A stretch of DNA of 22,363 bases from Gymnopus androsaceus JB14 (Eukaryota > Basidiomycota > Agaricomycetes > Agaricales > Omphalotaceae): NCBI GenBank assembly GCA_009733575.1, contig ML769666.1:1-22363 (forward strand), in the 5' to 3' direction. The position numbers were made by a program, and so were the translations under genes. The notes under the pieces are model-generated. The model had not been told where the DNA came from, searched no databases, and was given only the letters and a program-made list of their open reading frames with translations. Below are positions 11,710-21,100 of the stretch, in pieces; position 1 is the stretch's first letter, and every line of letters begins with the position of its first letter.

Positions 11710-11815
11710 GAAAGCAAGGGAGTTTACAAACCCCAAAGGGCCTTTGAACTTATCTCCTTGAGCGCGGTAAGTAGCATTCGTGGAGAACATTGGAAGGTGT
11801 GGAACGCCAGTGTCG
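11710..11815 (-). pseudogene. Truncated 5' copy of the WD40 gene
   Basis: On the minus strand the frame reads MFSTNATYRAQ, then GDKFKGPLGFVNSLAF. It aligns with the start of the WD40 protein (MTSTNSTYHAQ, then SQKIKGPSGFINSLCF). The match extends upstream of the ATG through a shared word resembling actggcgttccacac. After NSLAF the similarity stops, although the frame stays open to 11566 with unrelated residues. It is best read as a duplicated and truncated 5' end. The unrelated tail may be the promoter region of the gene starting at 11518. Confidence 0.65.
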
Positions 11816-12102
11816 TGTGGGGAGCATTTTTGGGCAAGGCTCTGGAGATGATGGATTACGTTGTTTGTTTTGTGTTTGGTTTCAAAAAGGTTTCTGGTAT
11901 GGTAGTTCTGACTGTCACCACTTTTTTTCAAACAGGCTGGCCACACTTTGGGACCCAATTACTATATCGAATGATCTCGGCAAGGAAAAATGTGCTATCA
12001 ATCAGATCTAAGATTAATATTCATATCGTACGCTTTGACCATATGCTTTAAGCCTAGTTGTAGTCTACATCTAACCGACCAGTAATCCATTGAAGACACA
12101 TG

Positions 12103-12216
12103 TTAGGCTGAGATCAGCTGTTAAAACACGTCGCAGCTTGCTTGAATAGATATACTGTAATTACTATCAGGCTGAGATTGACTGACTAAACATGTTGTTG
12201 GCTTGGATAGATATAC
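12103..12216. repeat. Two-copy imperfect tandem repeat, about 52 bp per copy
   Basis: Copy one (about 12103-12154) and copy two (about 12166-12216) both begin near AGGCTGAGAT and end in GGATAGATATAC or GAATAGATATAC, with a GCTTG or GGCTTG before the end. The middles have diverged. No coding potential is seen. Confidence 0.6.
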
Positions 12217-12879
12217 ACCTTCCGAATTAACTCCTTTTTTTCGGGCATAACAGCTAGATGATCGCTATCATGCTCGATTTATGTAGTACTTTCGGAAGCG
12301 CCATTGATTGGATGAAAACGAGACATGCCCTTATTTCCGACGACCGCGCTTCAGGAGTAGAATTAACGAGAAGCTCATTCAAGTATCGATTTGACATGAT
12401 TCGCTGGACGGCAGTCACTCTTTATTTCCGATTGTAGTATTGATGTTAAGTGACGGCATGACTCGGAAATCTCGTCCCTCAAAACCCCATGAACTCGACT
12501 CATGCAAAGATATAGCATTTTCCCCGGCGGCTAAAGCGTCCATTCCTAGGATGTAGCAGTTCATCCAGGCACAGATCTGAGATAAGAAATGATATGTCAG
12601 TCGTGTGAGGGAACAAAGAAGAGACACGACTCCATCAGGAATGGATTCGAGTTTTCCACGCACTATATGTTCCGTTTGATGATCGGGGTTGGTTTTCTGA
12701 GCCGACTGGAGATAGTATTATACAGAGACTCAAGCGGTGGAATTAACCCAGCGTAATTCGAATACTCGTATAATTCATTTTTCGGACACCAAAAAAAGTT
12801 ATTCAAATCATTACATAGTCACAAATGACTCAGCATTCCATTTTAGTCAAACAATGGGCTTTTGGGCGCTTCAGGGTCG

Positions 12880-13490
12880 ACAAAGGCGACGCGTAGGTAT
12901 GTCCTATGATTCCTTGGTCCATCTTTTCCTCAACTGACACATTGGCCGCAGCGAATACACGAGCCTTCTCCACATGATGATTATTCTCAATATCCGATTC
13001 TCTCCAGGGACATCTGTTGCGCAGCGATTAGCATTGACCAAAATTACTTACTTACCAGGCATAAAGACAGCGCGTAGGAATGCGTCACACGCGCTCCATT
13101 CCTATTCCGTCCTCCTTGCAGTCCATCTTCTTTTAATTGACACGCGCCACAGATACCGAGCCCCGATGACACGCTGAAAATATATCTGTAGAGTGGAACG
13201 TACAAAATTGCAACTGTGGATTCACGAGGCGATGGATTTCTTTTTCAAAAAAAAAAGATTGCAAGAACCTCTTTCACATGACTCGCACTTGACAGACATC
13301 CTCGACATCTTTCTTTCAGGAACATCTGTTGCACGGTAATTAACATCGTCTAGGATTACCAGGTATGGTATGGAGGCCAACAGGTAGGAACACGTTACAT
13401 TCCTCAGTCCATCTTGTCTTCAGCTGACAGGCATGCCCATAGGAAACCCCACGATCATGCAGATACCAAGTCCCAATGCCACGTCTCTTA
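12880..13490. repeat. Three diverged copies of a roughly 200-bp unit
   Basis: Three blocks share ordered words. CGTAGG or GGTAGGAA begins a segment near 12894, 13073 and 13385. Each is followed by an ATTCC word, then GTCCATCTT and a CTGACAC, TTGACAC or CTGACAG word. Copies two and three also share CATCTGTTGC about 60-70 bp earlier (near 13011 and 13323) and a later AGATACC..CCC..TGCCACG or TGACACG stretch. Copy three ends directly upstream of the gene at 13568, so it may contribute promoter sequence. Confidence 0.55.
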
Positions 13491-13567
13491 GAAGTATCAG
13501 CTATGTGGTTAGGATCGTCTTAAAAGAAGGCAAACGGACCTTGGTTGACGCCATTTGAACCTTCACA

Positions 13568-14019
13568 ATGTCCACTAACCTCTATCAGAAACGCGTTGTG
13601 GCACTTTCTGAGAGTGCCCTGCACAAAAACTCTTCAATCCAGTCCCAACTTGATGATCTGGTCAAATCTCTGCAAGAGTTAAGTGCGACTGCAGACCTTG
13701 CAGGGGTTGAGGTGAGATATTTTTGTTCATAGTTGCGCAAAACTAACTTTTTTGCATTAGGGGGCGTATTCTCTCGCAAACCACTGCACAACCTTGGCCG
13801 AATATATGGGCGATTCAATCCATACGGTAAATAAAAAGGTAAATTACGACCCTATGTTCAACCAAAAGGTCACTGATCACGATGATTCAGCTATTTGCCA
13901 TTCGGATGTTGGCTTTTATAGCCAACACGCAAACTGAATTTCAAGCAAACTTCTCTAACGATCAACTCATTCTAGAAGTTCTTACCAGTATTACAACAGA
14001 AGTATGGAGAGTTGATTAG
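13568..14019 (+). CDS. Unknown small helical protein, 116 aa
   Basis: I do not recognise the family. Three exons, 13568-13711, 13761-13838 and 13891-14019, are joined by 49- and 52-nt introns, all phase 0, with a CTGAT branch word in the second. The protein has no signal peptide. Its first 50 residues look amphipathic and coiled-coil-like (SSIQSQLDDLVKSLQELSA). A second helical stretch with a hydrophobic face follows (LFAIRMLAFIA). The ATG is the first in the frame. The C-terminus is uncertain: a very short candidate intron at 14003 would replace the last five residues. It is the first of four small plus-strand genes that may be functionally related by position only. Confidence 0.55.
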
Positions 14020-14283
14020 GCTGGTGTTGTATTGGTGCAGGTGTTGCTCAAGGGTGCTGTCTGACTAGTTATTTCTCATGGATGCACATCTCCAATATAT
14101 AGAATGTAATTGGCCATCGAACAAGTCATCAATGAGTATTGAGGGTCATTATAACTATATTCTGAGATTAATTTGGATAACGATGTACACCGGCAAGCAT
14201 GGTCAAGCATGGTCATGTGTTTTCTTCGGACAAAGAAGTAAAGGCCTCATGCCGGGGCGTCTTTTCTCTACCTCTGGGATTTC

Positions 14284-14994
14284 ATGACCGACTCGAACAC
14301 TTCATCCCTTAGCAGCCCGTCGGTAAGATTGTGTAACAGTGTTAGCAATTGTTCTAATTATGTTACCAGAGTTGCAATATAGGGGTACAAGCCGGAGGCT
14401 ACGAGCAAGTGTGTGCACTCCGAGTTGTCAAAAATTACATTACTAATGTCGGACTATTTGGCAGGATATGGGTGCTCATGTAGAAAATACGGATTGTGCT
14501 GCCTACAACCGGGCCCACGACGACGAAGCAGGATTTGGTGGATATGTGCGTATAATCATAGCAAGAATCCACATAAATTGTAACTATATCAGATCCTTTC
14601 GTATTCCTGGAAGTATAGGGCGTTTCCTTTATCTAGTTGGAGTATTCAGCTGGGTAGGGGCATTCGGCCTAACTCTGACTGAGCCCATCCTCACCTACCC
14701 TCGAGCTTCCATGCCAATATTACTCTCACTCACTTTCACGATCCTAAACACAAGAATATTTAGAATTGAGTTCGAGGATGGACGTTTCGTACTTGTGAGT
14801 CGCTCTATAATTATGTCTAATCACCCATTTCAAAATCTTTGTAGCTGGTCCGACAATCATCTACGTTCGTCAAAATCACTGGAATCCTGGGAGCAGTGAC
14901 TTGTGTGGTTCTCCTGTCCATTCTTTTGCCCTTGTTGGGCCTTATGATTCATATTTCCCTAGTCTTAATGTTTATTCGCGTTATAGGGCAGTGA
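14284..14994 (+). CDS. Predicted multi-pass membrane protein, 185 aa
   Basis: Unknown family. Exons are 14284-14322, 14370-14408, 14465-14794 and 14845-14994, with introns of 47, 56 and 50 nt, all phase 0. The first two exons encode 13 residues each. The N-terminal 50 residues are polar. Hydrophobic segments follow: FLYLVGVFSWVGAFGLTL, MPILLSLTFTIL, ITGILGAVTCVVLLSILL and a last one around MIHISLVLMFIRVIG, suggesting four passes. Exon three contains a perfect-looking 47-nt intron (14546-14592, donor gtgcgt, acceptor tatcag), but splicing it out breaks the frame into the membrane segments, so it is kept as coding. Either it is retained or an indel has disabled it. Confidence 0.6.
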
Positions 14995-15417
14995 ATCACC
15001 GCAATGACTTATGATAGGCTCTGGAACCGATTCACTGTTAGCTTACACTGAAGGTGCAGAACAAGACAGCGACGATGATAGTGATAAACTGACTTGGGCT
15101 ATACCGATCTCTTTTTCCGTTTCCTACGTCCGCAGCAGTGCAATTCCGACGGACTAGTTGACAAATTATATTCTTCAACACTTGGGAACACTGGATTATT
15201 TTCAACACAGTTCCGATTCGCGCTTTATGATCATGAATATACTTAATAAATATTCCATTCACTTCCGGTATTGTATCATTCATAACGGCGAAAGACCGTG
15301 TTTGAATTTGGGGAGCAGTCGGTAATCCGGACGGAATGAATTGCCGTAGGATCTCAGAACGTTCATAACACACACGAGGACTCAGGAAACCTTTCATCTT
15401 GAACAAAGACCACCACC

Positions 15418-16051
15418 ATGTCTGAAGGTGAGCCCTCTTTATGCATTTGTCTGTTCTCAAGCCTTCTAAGATAATGCCGCAGAACAAGCCTTGAACAGTA
15501 ACGTCTCTCAAGGTGAGCCCTTCTTACTCATTCTCGTAACCTGTTCTCAATCATTCCACGATAACACCCCTTCAGACCGTACCGAAGTTCAAGATCAGAC
15601 CAGAGGTCGGGACACTACCCCAAAAGCCATCGTACTTGCGAATTTTTGGGGAAATTGTCCATTTGTGCTGACCGGAATTATAGACATTGTCCGTAACTAG
15701 GCCCTTCGACCCGTTCATCCCTAGACCCGTTCACCCCTTACCAAAACGCGCCAGGACGAGCGGACCACAACGTCTCGCAGAGGATGGGCATGCTGTAAGA
15801 TCATCCTTTCAGTATGCAACATGAACTTATTTTAACCCCAGGATGCTCTCAACTCATTATCCGAGTTGATCAATTCTTTGAAAGCAGGGTTGACTGTCTT
15901 CTCAGACGCCCAATCCTCTATCTTGGCGGAGGTGATGCGCGGTACTCCGCAGTCTGAGACAGTTGGACGCAACACAACCACTACCATGACTACTACAACA
16001 ACCAAGACCACTATTACGACAACTACTGTCACCACTACTGCGATGTTCTAA
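15418..16051 (+). CDS. Unknown 142-aa protein with threonine-rich C-terminus
   Basis: Exons are 15418-15427, 15471-15512, 15576-15631, 15684-15794 and 15842-16051, with introns of 43, 63, 52 and 46 nt, all in frame. The first exon is only 10 nt. The fourth intron start and the third branch word (GCTGAC, before 15683) are strong. The protein opens with a polar region, then a Pro/Arg-rich middle (PFDPFIPRPVHPLPKRARTS). A short amphipathic helix follows (ALNSLSELINSLKAGLTVF). It ends with about 25 residues that are nearly all Thr, a possible O-glycosylation or low-complexity tail. No signal peptide is visible. If the third intron is retained, the protein stops early at 15698-15700 after about 58 residues. 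Family unknown. Confidence 0.6.
15424..15575. repeat. Tandem duplication of an exon-intron unit
   Basis: Two adjacent segments (about 15424-15490 and 15509-15575) share the order AAGGTGAGCCC, a TT-rich stretch, CTGTTCTCAA, a CC word and GATAA. Each begins at an exon end and covers one of the first two introns of the 15418 gene. The duplication therefore appears to have copied a splice donor and created a new small exon. Confidence 0.65.
15974..16039 (+). repeat. ACN trinucleotide repeat encoding polythreonine
   Basis: About 22 consecutive codons are nearly all ACN, with four interruptions (ATG, AAG, ATT, GTC). They lie in frame at the 3' end of the 15418 gene. The mixed third bases show an old or selected tract rather than a fresh slippage repeat. 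The antisense frame is an artefactual valine run. Confidence 0.8.
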
Positions 16052-17108
16052 ATTTCAAGTTCCAATTTCAAGGTAATTATCTCCTTAATCTCATTCCTCT
16101 CATTGACATGCCGCATGCAGCCTTCGAAGCAATATCTTTGTACCACTGCTGTAAGATGTATGTACTCAATGCCATATGTTACCTACAAGATCGATCATTG
16201 ATTTTGCCAGCGGCAATTATTGAGCCAAAGCGTACTGTATTTGATTAAAAACAAATCAAGATTTGGGAACAGCTGTCGGAGATGTATTAGTAAAATTTGA
16301 CTCGTGAATCTGATTGGTCGAGAGCAGCTCCAAACTTTTAAATTCTGTTAATACATTCTAATCAGCATTTTTATTACGTCTGTGAAGTCTGCACTGCCAT
16401 TATTGGCCAGCACACTTCGGAGCCTTTCATTGAATTATTGTTTGCCAGTAGCTTTCGAGAAACGCTCTCCATATCCATCATAGATAGATGGGAGAATCCG
16501 TCAGAAATTCTAATTTGTTCTGGAAGCTTGGCAAAGCATGCACAAAAAAATTTTATTGCTTACACAAGGAATGGCAAATCAATGGTACAATTTTCTACAT
16601 ATATAGTACTCTTCTCAAAGAAGCATTCCGTTTTAGACAATACGGTTTGGGAACGTGTCCCTTCATCAAGATTTCAGAAATTGAATAAATGCACCGAGGT
16701 CTTTATTGTTGTATGTCTTCTGACATGAAATGAACTCGACTTGGAGGTTGAGACAATCGTAAGAGACGTATCGATGAGTTCTCCGTCAGTGATCATCCAA
16801 GAATTGGGGAAAAGACTCCGGCCTTGGAGCCAGCTACCAGTATCACAAGATCGCTAGCAAAGTCCCCGTTTCGTGGAATAAAGTGCGTGTTTGAATTGAA
16901 ATATATGTAGAATAGGGAAATCAAGGTGTAAACTATCCAACCCATTGACCGTGATTCGCTGTGACACCTAACTATTGTGCTCTTCCTCGAGGCTCAGTCC
17001 TGGAATGCAAATGATCAGAAAGAGGGCACACCATGTGTCAGCCTTTCAGTTTCCTGCTCTTGGGAGTCCAACATCTCGCACGGGATCAATCGCTAGCTTT
17101 TATGACCA
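16052..17108. other. Spacer without a convincing gene
   Basis: Plus-strand frames at 16438-16728 and 16488-16688 overlap each other and show no motif. A 27-codon frame starting at 16774 could be a stray first exon. Parts are AT-rich. I see no repeat or RNA gene here. Confidence 0.4.
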
Positions 17109-17601
17109 ATGGCCGGAAAAGACCTGTCTTTATGTCTTCCTTCAAGTTCGCCGATCTTACCGCACGCATACCTGTGAGTAACATAGTTACCGTATCACTT
17201 CTCCCTAATGCTAGCTATCGTAGCCTCAAGTCATACGCATCCACCACTGTTGTCAGTGGCATGTTCTTGACTGGGTTGGGGGCAGTGATAGTCAAAACCG
17301 CAATTTTTTGCTATCGACCGGATAAGGACAGCGCGTGGTACATTGTGCCCGCAGCCTTGATGACTATCGAATCTCTCATAATATCGACAAAAGAGGAGAA
17401 AGAGCATATTATGGTGATCTGACTGTGGTGGTAGCACATTTCGTCATGCTGAAGGCGAGCATTTAGGTCATTCATGTCCACCCTCTCTTCACAGTGTACG
17501 CGTTAATGGTCAGCGCGGCAGTATGGGTTTATGGATTAGGCTTCTGTTTTCGTCAGGTTGAGACAAAACTTTGTGTAAGCTTGAAAGTGCTTGATTGCTG
17601 A
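17109..17601 (+). CDS. Predicted membrane protein, about 132 aa; 3' end uncertain
   Basis: Unknown family. Exons are 17109-17173, 17215-17413 and 17467-17601, with introns of 41 and 53 nt, in frame. The start is chosen because MAGKDLSLCLP joins cleanly across the first intron. An unspliced frame (17033-17422) is also open but would include intron-like sequence. Membrane segments: VVSGMFLTGLGAVIVKTAIF, WYIVPAALMTIESLIIS and LFTVYALMVSAAVWVYGLGF. After the third, another frame (GALLAAATLFNFVECLGQL) continues to a stop at 17735 and looks like a fourth segment. A weak donor near 17551 could reach it. The layout recalls the membrane protein at 14284, so the two may be distant relatives, but sequence identity is low. 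Confidence 0.5.
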
Positions 17602-17873
17602 AGGTGCCTTACTAGCTGCAGCTACCTTGTTCAACTTTGTTGAATGTTTGGGGCAGCTAGGACTAGGTCCAAAGGAAGCCACCGAAATGCCAAAGCATCT
17701 AATTTGTATACAAAAGATATATAGATTTACTATGTAGATTGGGTAGCGTTGAAAACACTGAAGTGACCGATCTTTTAGTACCAAAATTACGAGCATACAG
17801 TACTTACATATGGGCTCTGTAGAATGGCAAGTTCGAGGCACCATTTTGTTTCCGATCTGTCCGAAAGCTCAAT

Positions 17874-17985
17874 GTGATTCTGTGCATACACACGGAGAGC
17901 ATGAGGCAAGCCTGATATACATGACCTGAAGCTGTACTGGCGTTCCACACAACTGAATTCACGACTTATGTATACAACACCCTCT
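17874..17985 (+). pseudogene. Decayed copy of the WD40 gene 5' region
   Basis: The plus strand here matches the minus strand of about 10141-10030, the 5' flank and first codons of the WD40 gene. Shared words include CATACACA or CATACACAC, then GGAGAGCATGAGGC, CTGAT.TACAT and CTGG.G..CACAC. It also shares ACTGGCGTTCCACAC with the truncated copy at 11815. The start codon position has changed to a non-ATG and the coding match fades after about ten codons. It lies just upstream of the transposase gene, in inverted orientation relative to the other copies. Confidence 0.6.
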
Positions 17986-18131
17986 TGCATTCCTCAACTC
18001 AGGAAAAGCAGAAGCAGACTCGAATTGAGATTTCACTGGAACTTCCGGACTTTAACAGTGAACGTATTGACCATTGAGCAATAAAGTATTAGGTATAATT
18101 GCAACGAGAGTCATAAGTAATGAGCTAAAAG

Positions 18132-21100
18132 ATGGTTCACTTTAAAATCGCTTCGAAGACGGAAAAGGAAGACGGAAAAGGAAGGCGTCATGAGCGCCTA
18201 ATCAACTTCACGTCCACCTTTCTATTCAATATGACACCTCTCTCAAAATATACCATGCCTTTGTCTAATCGTCGCTTCGATTGCAGGTGCGATCTATGCA
18301 CCCAAGTCCAACCTGATGGTCGGGTATTAAGACCTAAAGGTCTAAAACTCCCCGCTTCAACATTTTATGTGCATACGAAGAGCCAGCGCGATCGCATGAC
18401 AACCCAACGCAATGCTAGTGACTTTGCTAGTGCTTCTGGGTCCTCCTCTGCATCTATGTCTACCCGAGTGAACGAGGCATCCCGATCTTCTCGCATGACA
18501 GCCCAATGCAATGCTGGTGACTTTATTAGCGCTCCCGGGTTGTCTGCATCTACATCTACTCGGCTGAACGAGGCATCCCGATCTTCAGATCAACATCCTC
18601 CAGGGCCACCTTCTGCAACGGGAGTTGCTATTGAAGAGCCCATGGATATAGACTCCGAAGATCCTGCGATAGCGTTGGCAGATGAGCTTGTAGCTGAAAT
18701 TGACAACCGAGTGTTGTCAATTCAGATCATTCGCTCGCTGGAATTTTTTATCCCTCCATCCAACCCCCCCCCCCCATCTACTCCTTTAGATGGATCGTCC
18801 ATTCCCAATTCCGGCAGGTTATCCCTAGACCTTTGCAAACCTTGTAACGGCTGGTTCATTGATACTGAAGCCCAATTTGTGGAGATCATATCTCATATGC
18901 GGCAGAAGGGAAATAGCAGGCCTGAATGGCACCGCGTGGAAGACGCTGCGTCGACGGCACTCACTACCATCTATTCTGTAAAACTCAAACATTACGAGGG
19001 TCAGTTATCTCTCGCGAACAATACCAAGACTGTGGATAACAGTATGTATAGATAATTCATGTTCACCGAAGTCAGTTAACTGAAAGATGCTCTTATCTAG
19101 GGTGTTATTTTCGATCATTGGTTCATACCAACCGCCAAGTAGCATCGACAACGTTAGCTGCTTTAATAATGTATATTCGATTCCATCACACTACTCGGGA
19201 TATGCGAGTTACATTGGCTTTGTTACAGTCTATTCTTCGGACGACAAATGCTTCCCCGTTCGCGGAGCAGATACTGAAAGACATTCATACCATCGTTAAT
19301 TACTATGGCCTCCATTCTCATTTTTTGACCTTTATCTCCTGTCCCCAATGTTTTTCACTATACGACATAGATAAAGATGACTCGACTCGCAACGGCAACT
19401 TGTTTGCCAAAGGCCACCAAATGGATAGATGCTCATCAAAATTTAAGCCTGACGGACCCGAATGTGGGGCTGACCTTTGGAGAGCACGAACAATCAAGGG
19501 CAGGGCATTCGTTGTTCCAAAACGCACACAAGTGTTGCAGGATCCCAAAGAATGGCTTGGGAGATTGCTTGCCAGACCAGAAATTGAGGACGCCATGGAG
19601 GAACATCACAAGCGTCACCCCCTACCAGGCAGGTTGGAAGACTTCACTGATTCGCCGACATTTTCCAAGTTCGGCAGAGCACCCCGCGGTAGCATATCCC
19701 CCTTACGGATTGTGGCCAGTTTAGGTTGCGACGCATTTAATCCATTTCAGCACAAAACGGCACATGCAATTGTCCAATCCACAGCTCTTTACATGAGCTT
19801 ACTTGTCCTTCCAGAGAACTTGAGGTTCCAGCATAAGAATATGCTCCTACTGGCAGTACTTTCTGGCGACCCCAAGCAACACGAAATTAATCAGATCCTA
19901 GCTCGTGTTGTGGATCTTCTTTTGCCATTAGAGGAAGGATACTTCTATCTTCGGACTGCCAAACATCCATTTGGCCGCAATGTATCTTTGGTCATTGTTC
20001 CTGCGGTCTGCGATGTGCTGGGTGCACACCAATTAGTAGGATTTCCTCATCATAAACACAGGTTGTTTTGCACATGCTGTTTACTTCCTAGACATGACAT
20101 CCACAACCTCAACCGGGCTTCTTGGCCAAGGCGTGATGCCGAGCAGCATAGAAAACAGGCAATAGCATGGCGCGATGCTCCTACTCAAAAGCATCATGAC
20201 CACATATATAAGACATATGGAGTGCGTTGGTCCGAACTCCTACACCTACCAGGATTTGACCCTATTGCATTCACTACCATTGATGACTTCCACATGCTTC
20301 TTCTGGGTCTCTATGAAACCCACATCCGTGATATCTGGGGAATAGATGAGGATGCAGAAGGAGGTCTTGGTCAGCTGAAGGTGCGGAAAAAATATGAGAA
20401 ACCTTCAAATGCTGTCCTACGCCAGATTTGGGAAACAATCCACACTGTGGGTAACGATTCAGAGTTGGAAAGGTTCCTGTTATTGCAGAATAAACCGTTA
20501 CTCTGGTATCTATGTTTTTATCTAAAACTCCGAACAGCAGGTACAAAGGCAAAGCACGTTGAAGAGCTCTTGCAATGGGTAAGTTAGCCTGCAACTTAAT
20601 TTAATATTTATTAGAGATTAATCCTTCATAGCGAAACACCATAGCCCCATCTGATGTTCCAGTAATACCCCCATTACAATATAGTGTGATGCAGGTAGAA
20701 GTGTGTCATTTCTTCATTTTGATCCTCCTGTGTCCTGATTTATCTACCAGGATTCACCAGTGGGCCTATTCGAAGTAGATCATTCCACATTAGATGGTCC
20801 AAGTGATTGGCCTAAATATGCAGAACTGCTAAGGCAGATCAAAGACCACACCACGGAGCTTCCATCATCAACATTAAAGCGACAAAGAAATGATCACTTG
20901 CGGGCTTTGTGCTACGATCTTTTTATCCCTACTCATCCTAAAAATCAAAAAAAGCATCTTTTAGACCACATCATTGTCTGGGTGAGTTTAGGAATTTCAT
21001 TGCATAGAGAGTTGCTTCTTACATACTGCAGCATTCAAATCAAGGAGGTGCAGCTGAAATTGAGGAGGAAACAGGAAATGTGAATGAAGGGAACATAGAC

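Larger units (their letters stand above)
11816..13567. other. Non-coding spacer with degenerate repeats
   Basis: No exon chain could be built. An 82-codon minus-strand frame (12415-12663) lacks motifs. The spacer holds a two-copy tandem repeat and a three-copy degenerate repeat, listed separately. The last 80 bp or so should contain the promoter of the gene starting at 13568. Confidence 0.4.

Noticed and set aside
13585..13818. 77-codon minus-strand frame
   Set aside because: Antisense to the well-spliced exons of the 13568 gene, with no motif.
15038..15511. 157-codon minus-strand frame
   Set aside because: No recognisable domain. It overlaps the start and first two exons of the 15418 gene on the other strand, which have better splice support.
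15832..16035. Valine-rich open frame on the minus strand
   Set aside because: It is the antisense of the ACN threonine tract in the 15418 gene.
17536..17990. Two overlapping minus-strand frames
   Set aside because: They are antisense to the 3' part of the 17109 gene and to the WD40 5' copy; neither has a motif.
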